Assembly: GCA_035690885.1 (NCBI GenBank)
Contig: DASSKC010000041.1
Location: 4,311 to 68,310 of the forward strand
Length of the DNA stretch: 64,000 bases
Source: Oleiagrimonas sp035690885
GTDB lineage: Bacteria > Pseudomonadota > Gammaproteobacteria > Xanthomonadales > Rhodanobacteraceae
Reading direction: 5' to 3'
Shown here: positions 44,114 to 51,998 of the stretch, in pieces
Position numbering within the stretch: the stretch's first letter is position 1
Layout of the letters: every line of letters starts with the position of its first letter
Made by a program: the position numbers and the translations under genes
The notes under the pieces: model-generated
What the model was told of the DNA's origin: nothing
The model's input: only the letters and a program-made list of their open reading frames with translations
Databases searched by the model: none

Positions 44114-45298
44114 TCAGGCCAGGTTGACCGTGCTCTGCAGGATGTGATCCTGCACCTTCACGGTCTGGGCGTTGGCCTGATAGGTACGCTGGGCGATGAT
44201 CAGGTTGACCAGCTGGCTTGCCAGATCCACGTTGGAAGCTTCCAGCGCGCTGCCTTCCAGAGTGCCGAACTTGCCGGTCCCGGCCGTGCCCAGCAGTGGC
44301 TGGCCGGAAGCGCCGGTTTCCTTCCACGCATTGTTGCCGACCGGCTCCAGACCCGCCTTGTCGCGGAAGTTGGCCAGCGCGATGGTGCCCAGGCTGCGCG
44401 ACTGCTGGTTGGAGTAGCTGCCCACGACACTGCCGTCTTCACCAAAATGGATGCCGACCAGCTGTCCGGAGGTATAGCCGTTCTGGGTCAGCGAGGACAA
44501 TGAAAAGTCGTTACCGAACTGAGTAGTGCCATCCAGATCGAGCGTGAAGTTCATCGTCGCCGCGCCACCGCCCGGGTTGTAGGTGACGGCGGGAAAGGTG
44601 CTGCCGGCGGTATCGAGCACGCCGTTGGTGTCGAACTTCAACTGTCCGGTGCCGGCCTGGCTGCCGTCGATCGCGACACGCGTCTCCCATGTGTTGGCGC
44701 CCGTCTTGGTGAAGTAGGTCGTCATCAAATGCGGCACGCCGAGCGAGTCGTAGGTGGTTCCCGTATTGGCATACGAGTACGTACCCGGATCGTTGGCGTC
44801 GAACGGCGTAGTGCCGCGGTTGATGGTGCCCATGGTGGCGTCGAGATTGAACGTGGCATTCACCTTGGAGGTCGCGTTGGCCGCCATGGCTGCCGACGGC
44901 ACCTGGATCGGTTGCGGCGTGCCGCCGACGCCGACGCCAGCCGGAAAGCCGGTCAGCTTCGCGCCACTGGCGTTTTCCAGATAGCCGTCCTTGGTCATGG
45001 TCAGCTGGCCATTGCGCGAAAACACGATGTGGTCGCCCTGCTTGAAGCGGAAGAATCCGTTGCCGTTGACCGCCAGATCCATGGCGCGCCCGGTGCTCTG
45101 CAGCGTGCCGCTGGAGAAATCCTGCAGAACGCCCGCCACCCGCACGCCCTGGCCGATCTTGGAACCGGCATAGACGTCGGCGAACTGCACGCTCGAACCC
45201 TTGAAACCGTAGGTCTGCGAGTTGGCGATGTTGTTGCCCACCACATCGATGTTGCGGGCGGCGGCGTTGAGACCGCTGAGTGCCTGTGAAAAACCCAT
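44114..45298 (-). CDS. flgE: FlgE hook protein
   Basis: 394 aa. GFSQALSGLNAAARNIDVVGNNIANSQTYGFKGSSVQFADVYA at the N-terminus, FLQDFSSGTLQSTGRAMDLAVNGNGFF-type core motif, and the C-terminal LEASNVDLASQLVNLIIAQRTYQANAQTVKVQDHILQSTVNL. Export class 1 substrate whose polymer length is set by FliK. Confidence 0.96.
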   Translation of the reverse strand: MGFSQALSGLNAAARNIDVVGNNIANSQTYGFKGSSVQFADVYAGSKIGQGVRVAGVLQDFSSGTLQSTGRAMDLAVNGNGFFRFKQGDHIVFSRNGQLTMTKDGYLENASGAKLTGFPAGVGVGGTPQPIQVPSAAMAANATSKVNATFNLDATMGTINRGTTPFDANDPGTYSYANTGTTYDSLGVPHLMTTYFTKTGANTWETRVAIDGSQAGTGQLKFDTNGVLDTAGSTFPAVTYNPGGGAATMNFTLDLDGTTQFGNDFSLSSLTQNGYTSGQLVGIHFGEDGSVVGSYSNQQSRSLGTIALANFRDKAGLEPVGNNAWKETGASGQPLLGTAGTGKFGTLEGSALEASNVDLASQLVNLIIAQRTYQANAQTVKVQDHILQSTVNLA

Positions 45299-45335
45299 GA
45301 TTGATTACCTGTATATGAAGGGTGTCGCCGCGGCG

Positions 45336-46016
45336 TCAGAAAATCTGCCGCACGTCATCGAGTGAAACCGGATCGCTGATGCCGCCCAGATCCAGCAGTG
45401 GCCCGTCGGGACCTCGGCTGATGCCACTGACCAGCGCGTAATTGAGACCGGCGACATCGAACGTCTTGTCGTTGTGCACGGCGCTGACCGACACGCTGTA
45501 AGCACCTTCCGGCGCCTGCGTGCCGTCGTTCAACTTTCCGTTCCAGGCGAAGGTCTGCAGGCCGGCCGGCTGCTGACCCAGGTCGAAGTTGCGCACGACT
45601 TGTCCGCTGCCGTCGGTGATGGTCACCTTGACGTTGTCGGCAGGTCGATCCAGCGCAAATCCGAACGGCGTGGTGGTGCCATCGGTGCCGACCAGTACGC
45701 GGTGACCGGGAACCAGCACGCCCTTGCCGATCAGTCCTGCGGCCTGCAACACCCGCCCGGCACCGATCTGGCCGTTGATGCCGTCGAGCGTGTTGTTGAG
45801 CGATTCGATGCCGGCGACCGTGTTGATCTGCGCCAGCTGCGAGGTCAGCTCGGCGTTGTTCATCGGATTCATCGGGTTCTGGTTTTTTAGCTGCGTGACC
45901 AGCAGCTTCATGAAGTGACTCTGCAGCTTGTCTGCGCCACTCTTGCCGCCCTGGTTGTTGCCATTGATGGCACGCAGGACGGACGAGTCGATGGTCTTGG
46001 TGGCGGCGATGCTCAT
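45336..46016 (-). CDS. flgD: FlgD hook cap scaffold
   Basis: 226 aa. N-terminal scaffold segment DKLQSHFMKLLVTQLKNQNPMNPMNNAELTSQLAQINTVAGIESLN (about residues 30-75), then FlgD Ig-like and TUDOR-like domains (TITDGSGQVVRNFDLGQQPAGLQTFAWNGKLNDGTQAPEGAYSVSVSA). The ATG at 46016 overlaps the flgC stop as TGATG; the much longer reading upstream lies inside flgC. Confidence 0.95.
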   Translation of the reverse strand: MSIAATKTIDSSVLRAINGNNQGGKSGADKLQSHFMKLLVTQLKNQNPMNPMNNAELTSQLAQINTVAGIESLNNTLDGINGQIGAGRVLQAAGLIGKGVLVPGHRVLVGTDGTTTPFGFALDRPADNVKVTITDGSGQVVRNFDLGQQPAGLQTFAWNGKLNDGTQAPEGAYSVSVSAVHNDKTFDVAGLNYALVSGISRGPDGPLLDLGGISDPVSLDDVRQIF

Positions 46017-46417
46017 CAGCGCTCTCCGATGGTCAGGGTTTTCATGGCCAGCTTCTTGCTGGTGTTGAACACTTTCACGTTGGCCTGATACGAGCGTGAC
46101 GCTTCGATGATGTTGACCATCTCGTTGACGGGATTGACGTTGGGCATCATCACGTAGCCATCGGCATCGGCGAACGGGCTGTCGGGGCGATAGGTGCGGC
46201 GCAACGGCGACGGGTCCTCGGTCACCTCGGACACCTTCACGCCCTTCATGCCCTCCGCGCCCATGGCCTGGAAAACCACTTGCTTGGCGCGATAGGGCTG
46301 GCCGTCGGGGCCCGCCACACTGTTGGCATTGGCCAGGTTGCTGGCCGAGACGTTCATGCGCTGGGATTGCGCCTTCATCGCCGAGCTGGAAATCTGGAAT
46401 ATCGAGAACAGACTCAT
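46016..46417 (-). CDS. flgC: FlgC proximal rod protein
   Basis: 133 aa. IFQISSSAMKAQSQRMNVSASNLANANSVAGPDGQPYRAKQVVFQ at the start and GYVMMPNVNPVNEMVNIIEASRSYQANVKVFNTSKKLAMKTLTIG at the end are FlgC signatures. Twenty-eight nt after flgB. Confidence 0.96.
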   Translation of the reverse strand: MSLFSIFQISSSAMKAQSQRMNVSASNLANANSVAGPDGQPYRAKQVVFQAMGAEGMKGVKVSEVTEDPSPLRRTYRPDSPFADADGYVMMPNVNPVNEMVNIIEASRSYQANVKVFNTSKKLAMKTLTIGER

Positions 46418-46445
46418 GCTTCAATCTCCTGCGTGGACGGCACGC

Positions 46446-46859
46446 TTACCGCGCCGGCTGCATCGCGGCACGCAGACCGCGAATCTTTCCGCTCATCAGG
46501 TGCAGCGACACCATGTAGCGCAGCGAGTTGTCGGCAAACCGGGTGCGCGCCTCGTTCATGTCCACGGTGTTGCCGTCCAGGCTGGGCTGCGCCGGTACGC
46601 GGTAAAGCAGGTCCACCGGCAACGCGTTGCCGGCCTGCGGTTCGATGTGGCGTGGCGAGGTGGTGGCCATCGACAAATGACCGCCCGCCTCACTGCCGCC
46701 GGTAGCCGCCGTCAGCGCGTCGGCGAATTTGAAATCGCGGGCCTTGTAGCCGGGCGTGTCGGCATTGGCAATATTGTTGGCCAGCACCTTCTGACGCCGG
46801 GCGCGCAAGGCCACGGCCTGACGATCGAAATGGAAGGCGGAAGCGAGCTGATCAATCAT
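46446..46859 (-). CDS. flgB: FlgB proximal rod protein
   Basis: 137 aa. Contains the FlgB motif ALRARRQKVLANNIANADTPGYKARDFKFADAL (residues about 17-49) and the C-terminal GNTVDMNEARTRFADNSLRYMVSLHLMSGKIRGLRAAM. First gene of the flgBCDEFGHIJ operon, divergent from flgA over 231 nt where FlhDC-dependent promoters are expected. Confidence 0.96.
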   Translation of the reverse strand: MIDQLASAFHFDRQAVALRARRQKVLANNIANADTPGYKARDFKFADALTAATGGSEAGGHLSMATTSPRHIEPQAGNALPVDLLYRVPAQPSLDGNTVDMNEARTRFADNSLRYMVSLHLMSGKIRGLRAAMQPAR

Positions 46860-47090
46860 GTTCGCGCACTCGTTGCTTGGGGCTCGGGTCGGTCGACGTC
46901 ACGCCGGCGCGGACTCGGGCGAAAATTTCAGCGTCGAGATTAGCGCCGTCGACGTCGATCCAAAGGCGTGAACAAGGCGGATTTTTGCTGTCATTTCGAC
47001 TACTGGACGCCTGTTGCGCGCGTCTACAATGCCGACCATCCCCGAACTGCATCGGGTGTCTCAAGTGCGCCAGCGAGGTACCGCTTCCCC

Positions 47091-47801
47091 ATGCATCGCG
47101 CGACCGCAAACACCATGACCGCTCCTGCCACGAGCACGTGCCTTGCATGTCTCGGATTACTGCTGATGGTGAGCGGGACGGTTCACGCCGGAAACTCGGC
47201 AAGCGCAGTCGATGCCGCGCGCGCTTTTTTGCAGGCACGGACCGCATCGCTGGGCGGCAAGGCAAGCGTCACCGTGCATGCCTCCGCCGCCGCATTGCCG
47301 ACCTGCAAGAATCCCCGACCGTTTCTGCCCGGACACAACCAACGTTTGCTTGGACGGGTGACCGTGGGCGTTCGCTGTCAAGGCGGCCAGACGCGTTACC
47401 TGCGCGCTCGCGTGTCGGTCATCGGTACCTACTGGGTGGCCGCCCGCGCCATTCCCGCGCGCGTCACCATCGATGCATCCATGGTGCAGCCGCGCCAGGG
47501 CAAGTTGGCACGCCTTCCGTACCAGGCGGTATTCAAGCGTTCGCATATCATCGGCATGACCACGACGCGCCGCCTTGCGCCGGGCACCGTCATCGAGCGC
47601 AGCCAGCTGCATGCGCCACGGCTGGTACGCAGCCGCCAACCGGTCACGCTGGAGGTGCTGGGCGAGGGCTTTCGCATCACCCGACAAGGCAAGGCACTGC
47701 AAAACGGAACCATGGGTGATACGGTTCGCGTCCGGCTGCAAGACCGTTCCATACTGACCGGTACGGTCGCCGGACCGAACCTGGTCCGTCTGGATTTTTG
47801 A
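47091..47801 (+). CDS. flgA: FlgA P-ring assembly chaperone
   Basis: 236 aa. Sec signal peptide (TCLACLGLLLMVSGTVHA), an N-terminal domain with two cysteines and the C-terminal SAF domain (GMTTTRRLAPGTVIERSQLHAPRLVRSRQPVTLEVLGEGFRITRQGKALQNGTMGDTVRVRLQDR ... VAGPNLVRL). Chaperone for FlgI in the periplasm. The ATG at 47091 follows GAGGT; 47115 is an alternative. Divergent from flgB. Confidence 0.94.
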   Translation: MHRATANTMTAPATSTCLACLGLLLMVSGTVHAGNSASAVDAARAFLQARTASLGGKASVTVHASAAALPTCKNPRPFLPGHNQRLLGRVTVGVRCQGGQTRYLRARVSVIGTYWVAARAIPARVTIDASMVQPRQGKLARLPYQAVFKRSHIIGMTTTRRLAPGTVIERSQLHAPRLVRSRQPVTLEVLGEGFRITRQGKALQNGTMGDTVRVRLQDRSILTGTVAGPNLVRLDF

Positions 47802-47826
47802 TATTCATGAAAGTTCCATGAATATC
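47800..47826. promoter_or_regulatory. Perfect AT-rich inverted repeat after flgA
   Basis: GATATTCATG - 7 nt - CATGAATATC: a flawless 10-bp dyad overlapping the flgA stop codon and 24 nt upstream of the flgM -35 box. There is no T run, so it may be an operator for flgM or a weak terminator. It stands out against the GC-rich surroundings. Confidence 0.45.
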
Positions 47827-47849
47827 CGTCGACAGGTGGCAATCGACCC

Positions 47850-47876
47850 TAAACTTCAGCGCCGTGGTGCCGATAA
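47850..47876 (+). promoter_or_regulatory. FliA (sigma-28) promoter of flgMN
   Basis: TAAACTTC - 11 nt - GCCGATAA: perfect -10 and spacing, two changes in the -35. Predicted start about 24 nt before the flgM GTG. It gives FliA feedback on its own anti-sigma factor. Confidence 0.85.
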
Positions 47877-47906
47877 CCCATACTGCAACGTGATGGAGTA
47901 TGTGTC

Positions 47907-48191
47907 GTGAAAATTGACAACGTCACCCACTTGCCGGTGCTCAAGCAAGTCGATCAGAGCCAGGGCAAGGACAAACCGGCGCCCGCCAATGCGGACGCAG
48001 GCACGACCGTGCAGTCGTCCGCGGCCACGCATCTGCACCAGTCCGGTACCGATGCCAGCCATGACATCGACCACGTGCGTGTGGCCGAGCTGCGCCAGGC
48101 CATTGCCGAGGGTCGCCTGAAAATCGACACCGACCGCATTGCCGACCGGCTGCTGGCCGGCATTCGCGAACTGGACGGGACCTCGCCATGA
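47907..48191 (+). CDS. flgM: FlgM anti-sigma-28 factor (GTG start)
   Basis: 94 aa. The disordered N-terminal half (Lys/Asp/Ala-rich) and the helical FliA-binding C-terminus (VRVAELRQAIAEGRLKIDTDRIADRLLAGIREL) match FlgM. It binds FliA in the cytosol until the completed hook-basal body exports it. The GTG at 47907 begins MKIDNV. Stop overlaps flgN as ATGA. Confidence 0.93.
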   Translation: MKIDNVTHLPVLKQVDQSQGKDKPAPANADAGTTVQSSAATHLHQSGTDASHDIDHVRVAELRQAIAEGRLKIDTDRIADRLLAGIRELDGTSP

Positions 48192-48637
48192 GTCTGGCTG
48201 TCCATCTGCGTGAGCAATTGAACCGGCTGGAACAACTGCAAACCCTGCTTCGGCACGAGCGCCAGCTGCTTGCCGCCGGCGACATCGACGGCAAGGCCTT
48301 GAACGCCGTGGCCGAATTGAAGCAACAGCTGCTTGCCGCCATTGACCGGTTCGAAACCCATCGTCGCCAGGTGCGCGACCAGCTCGGTTACGGCAGCGAC
48401 CACGCCGGCGACGAGGCCGCGGCCAGCGCGAGCGGGTGCCGGCAACTGTGGCGCGACATCCTTGAGCGCACCAGTGAATGTGCACGGCTCAACGCGGTCA
48501 ACGGCAAGCTGGTCAACCTGCGCATGGTCGACATCCAGCGGCTTCTGAACGACCTCAACGCCATGGTCAGCCGCAACATGTACGGCCCGGACGGACAGCC
48601 ACGCGGCAACGACCACCGCGTTTGTTCGCGCGCCTGA
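48188..48637 (+). CDS. flgN: FlgN chaperone for FlgK and FlgL
   Basis: 149 aa, fully helical. LREQLNRLEQLQTLLRHERQLLAAGDIDGKALNAVAELKQQLLAAID and CARLNAVNGKLVNLRMVDIQRLLNDLN agree with FlgN. Pairs with flgM as in enterics. Convergent with fliA. Confidence 0.88.
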   Translation: MSLAVHLREQLNRLEQLQTLLRHERQLLAAGDIDGKALNAVAELKQQLLAAIDRFETHRRQVRDQLGYGSDHAGDEAAASASGCRQLWRDILERTSECARLNAVNGKLVNLRMVDIQRLLNDLNAMVSRNMYGPDGQPRGNDHRVCSRA

Positions 48638-48672
48638 TCAAGCACTCGGTTCTACGGAGTCGCACGCACCGC

Positions 48673-49404
48673 CTACGCGCTTTTGCGCCTGGAAAACAAC
48701 TCGCTGTCGGCAGCCAGATGGCTGCGCATGCGCTTGACGGCCTGGCTGTGCAACTGGCACACGCGCGATTCGCTGACACCCAGCACGGCACCGATTTCCT
48801 TGAGATTGAGTTCTTCCTGGTAATACAGCGCGATCAGCAGTTTCTCGCGTTCGGGTAATGCCTCGATGGCTGCCTTGAGACGCCCGCGCCGCTCCTCGCC
48901 CGCCAGTTCGGCCAATGGCGACAGCGGACTTCCGGTCCCGGCTTCGGGTTCGCCACGCTCGGCCACCAGTTCCTCGAAGGGCAGCAAATAACCATTGTTC
49001 GTGTCGGCCAGAAGCTTGTGATACTGCTCCATGCCGATGCCCATGCACGCGGCGATTTCGTGTTCGGCGGGCGCGCGTCCATGGACTTGCTCCAGATGCC
49101 GAATGCACGACTCCATGTCGCGGGCCTGACGACGTACGCTGCGCGGCAGCCAGTCGCGACTGCGCAGCTCGTCGATCATCGCCCCGCGAATGCGCTGGCT
49201 GGCAAAGGTGGCAAAACTGGCCCCGGCCTGCGGGTCGAACCGTTGCAAGGCGTCCAGAAGGCCGAGTGTCCCGGCCTGGATCAAATCATCAAGATCCACG
49301 CCGGCCGGCAGTCTCACCTGCAACGCCAACGCCTGTCGACGCACCGCCGGCAGCTGTTGTTCCAGCAGCATGTCGTGGTCGATTTTGCCCTGTGCGGTAT
49401 ACAT
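48673..49404 (-). CDS. fliA: FliA RNA polymerase sigma-28 factor
   Basis: 243 aa. Region 2 has LPAGVDLDDLIQAGTLGLLDALQRFDPQAGASFATFASQRIRGAMIDELR (about residues 32-80), region 3 is present, and region 4.2 is LPEREKLLIALYYQEELNLKEIGAVLGVSESRVCQLHSQAVKRMR near 187-230. The ATG at 49404 follows AGGAAGGA; the 50-codon extension upstream has no homology. Directs the nine late promoters listed here. It lies 150 nt downstream of flhE on the same strand. Confidence 0.97.
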   Translation of the reverse strand: MYTAQGKIDHDMLLEQQLPAVRRQALALQVRLPAGVDLDDLIQAGTLGLLDALQRFDPQAGASFATFASQRIRGAMIDELRSRDWLPRSVRRQARDMESCIRHLEQVHGRAPAEHEIAACMGIGMEQYHKLLADTNNGYLLPFEELVAERGEPEAGTGSPLSPLAELAGEERRGRLKAAIEALPEREKLLIALYYQEELNLKEIGAVLGVSESRVCQLHSQAVKRMRSHLAADSELFSRRKSA

Positions 49405-49554
49405 GATCCTTCCTCGCTCAGCGCTCGCGGAACCCGTTGACGGCGGCCGCGCCCCCTTTGCCATTATCCGGTCGCTCGAGCGCGCCAAAGCCCGGAACAA
49501 ACGCGCTTGCCGACGGCTTTTCCGCGGATCGACGCGGCAACCGATCACGCGCAT

Positions 49555-49944
49555 TCATCGGTAGTCGACCAGCAATTGAACTGGCCCGACGTTGATCGCG
49601 CCATCGTCGACCGTCTCGAGCCGGAAGCGAAACCGCCAATGCGCACCACCCGGCGTTCCGGCAAAGGCGTCAGTGACACCACGGTGCGCATGCAGGCGCA
49701 CGCAATAGTTGCCCGTGCACAACCACGCAAGGAGGCCCGGCCCGGACGGTGCCGTGTAACGCCAGCGCACGCGCACCACGTGCGCGGCATCGATGGGGCC
49801 CGGCGGCACCAGCGCCTTGCTGACGTAGGCACGCCCGACGCCGGCAACCCGCGGGCCGTCGACCGTGGCACTCCAGCTGCCGGCGCCGGCAAGCGACGTG
49901 GCAGGCCACAAGGCCAGCACGCTCAACAACAGCCACCATTTCAT
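49555..49944 (-). CDS. flhE: FlhE flagellar periplasmic protein
   Basis: 129 aa. Signal peptide MKWWLLLSVLALWPATSLA, then a small beta-rich domain alignable with E. coli FlhE: GSWSATVDGP, WRYTAPSGPGLLAWLCTGNYCVRLHAHRG with the conserved Cys pair, TDAFAGTPGGAHWRFRF and the C-terminal VQLLVDYR. In enterics flhE closes flhBAE and limits proton leak through the export gate. Here it follows flhF with an ATGA overlap. Outside Enterobacterales FlhE is seldom reported to my knowledge. Confidence 0.88.
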   Translation of the reverse strand: MKWWLLLSVLALWPATSLAGAGSWSATVDGPRVAGVGRAYVSKALVPPGPIDAAHVVRVRWRYTAPSGPGLLAWLCTGNYCVRLHAHRGVTDAFAGTPGGAHWRFRFRLETVDDGAINVGPVQLLVDYR

Positions 49945-51998
49945 GCGACACGCTCGACGAACGATTGCTCCGTCTCGCCATCACGCGCAATCACGGCGCT
50001 CACCTCACGCAACGTATCGCGCGCCTCCAGCGCGGCCATCACGGCCTGCGACACGGCAACGGCGCCACGGCGACGACGCGAGCCGGTCAGATTTGCCAAC
50101 TGTCGCTTTGCCTCCAGGGCCCGACCATCGACCTCGGCGTCAAGACGCCGGGCCAGCGCGGCCAATTCCGCGGCAAGCTGTTCGGTGGACTCGCCCGGCA
50201 ACGCACCCGGGCGCTGCTGCAACAAGGCGAACGTCCGCTCCACGAGCTTGCCCTGCTCCTCCATGCGCAATGACCACGTCATCAGCTCCATCGCCACCTG
50301 CGGTTCGATGAATCGCGGCATCAACCAATACCGCGTGGCCAGCGTCTTGCCGCTTCCGCCATCGCACACGTCGGCAAACCAGGCCGCAAACAGCGGCGCA
50401 ACCGGACCGATGCCCGGGCATCTGGTAACCGCAAGCCGATGCAAGCGCACCCGCACGTCGCGGCCACGCCAGCGTGCCGACATCGTTGCAGCCGGTCGCG
50501 CCCGACTGCGGCATGCCTTCAACGAGCGACGCTCGCCATCATGCCAGACGTGATGGCTGGCACTGGCGCTTGCCAGCCACTGCTGTCCATGAGCGGTCAA
50601 CCATCGCCAACACACGGTGTCGGGCACACGCGGCAACAAATGTGTCGTGGCGGACAGGTTTTCGTGTACCCACGCCAGGGCTTCGGGCCAGCTGTCCGTC
50701 GACAACTGGTGACAACCCTCGACATGCGGCAAACCGCTCGCGTCGAGTGCGCACAAGCGGCGTATGCGGCCAGTACTCCGTTGCCAGTCAATCGCCGACG
50801 CGTCGGCATGGGCAGACGCATCCTTGTCATCCGACGTCGGCACTTCGCACGGGCCGCGCTGGTTCCAGCGAGCTTCCAACCGCTCGAAGCCGGGCACCGC
50901 ATGCCGCAGTGTCGCCAACGCACGGCCAAGCGTGATGCTCTGGTGTGCCAATGCGTGCAGCTGCGGAACCGCCTCGGCGTGATCGTCACGCACCGGTGCG
51001 GCCAGGGCATCGGTCACCAGCGCACGCGCATCCGGTTCACGCAGACCCTGCGTTGCCTCCGCACCATCACGCAAACCGACAACACGCAGGCCGTGGCGCA
51101 TCACGACATCCAGCGCCGGCCCGATGCGTGAACACTGATCGCAATGCGTCAGGATCACGTCATCGAGCTTCGCGCCGGCCTTCTCCGCCTGCGTGCGATA
51201 CACGCGAACCGTCTCGTCCAGAACTTCCGGCTGACGGGCGGCATCGAGCAACAGGACCACGGCCACACCGGCGCTCCCACCAACGCGCCGCATCTGGCGC
51301 CCCAGGCCTTCGTCACCGGCATCGAAGCCGGTACTGTCGATGATCAACAGACGCTTGTCCGGCAACGCGATGCCGGGATCGCGGTCGCCATCGAGCGTAT
51401 GCACATCAATCCCGCACCCATCGGTCAGAAAGCGCAGCTGCTCGATGCCGAACCGGTTGGTCGGCAGACTGGCCAGTGCCACCCCACCGGGACCGTGAAG
51501 CGCGGCGTGACGCGTGGCCAGCGAAACCGCTGCGCGCGTCTTGCCCACACCCGGCGGACCGACCAGGGCCAACACGCGCGACGCCTCAAGCCAATCAGTC
51601 GCCGCCACATGGAGCCTGCGGCGCAGCTGCTCGGACAACCACGCATCGTCGATACGTTCGGGCAACGATGCCATCAGGGTTTCGCCCAGCCGCCGGCTGA
51701 AACCGGCCACGCGCAAGCGCCGCCACAAGGTCGCATCGTCCGGCTGATGTTGCTTGCGCGGCCGCTCCAACAGAGAGCGAATATCGGCCACTTCGCGCAG
51801 CAAGCGCTCACCCAACTGGTCGCTGTCGGCGGCTGACACATCGCCCAGACGATCGGCATCGGCCGCCGCAACCGCCAGAATTTCCACGCCATGGTCGGTG
51901 CGGCGATTGGCCAGCACCAGGGCGTCATCACCGCACAACTCGCGCACGCGCTGCATGGCCTCGCGCGTGCCGGTGGCGAGAATGCGTTTGACGCTCAC
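49941..51998 (-). CDS. flhF: FlhF-like SRP-family GTPase with long C-terminal extension
   Basis: 685 aa, well above the 350-500 aa of typical FlhF. Residues about 1-60 are the FlhF B domain (VKRILATGTREAMQRVRELCGDDALVLANRRTDHGVEILAVA), residues about 95-330 the NG GTPase: P-loop GPPGVGKTRAAVSLATRHA near 147-165, G3-like LLIIDSTGFDAGDEGLG near 221, a weak G4 (LTHCDQ instead of TKxD). The remaining 350 residues are unlike SRP GTPases and have no family I recognise. FlhF normally sets flagellar placement. Overlaps flhA and flhE as ATGA. No flhG is present. Confidence 0.85.
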   Translation of the reverse strand: MSVKRILATGTREAMQRVRELCGDDALVLANRRTDHGVEILAVAAADADRLGDVSAADSDQLGERLLREVADIRSLLERPRKQHQPDDATLWRRLRVAGFSRRLGETLMASLPERIDDAWLSEQLRRRLHVAATDWLEASRVLALVGPPGVGKTRAAVSLATRHAALHGPGGVALASLPTNRFGIEQLRFLTDGCGIDVHTLDGDRDPGIALPDKRLLIIDSTGFDAGDEGLGRQMRRVGGSAGVAVVLLLDAARQPEVLDETVRVYRTQAEKAGAKLDDVILTHCDQCSRIGPALDVVMRHGLRVVGLRDGAEATQGLREPDARALVTDALAAPVRDDHAEAVPQLHALAHQSITLGRALATLRHAVPGFERLEARWNQRGPCEVPTSDDKDASAHADASAIDWQRSTGRIRRLCALDASGLPHVEGCHQLSTDSWPEALAWVHENLSATTHLLPRVPDTVCWRWLTAHGQQWLASASASHHVWHDGERRSLKACRSRARPAATMSARWRGRDVRVRLHRLAVTRCPGIGPVAPLFAAWFADVCDGGSGKTLATRYWLMPRFIEPQVAMELMTWSLRMEEQGKLVERTFALLQQRPGALPGESTEQLAAELAALARRLDAEVDGRALEAKRQLANLTGSRRRRGAVAVSQAVMAALEARDTLREVSAVIARDGETEQSFVERVA

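Noticed and set aside
46968..47090. N-terminal extension of FlgA
   Set aside because: Lies upstream of a normal signal peptide and across the divergent flgB/flgA promoter region.
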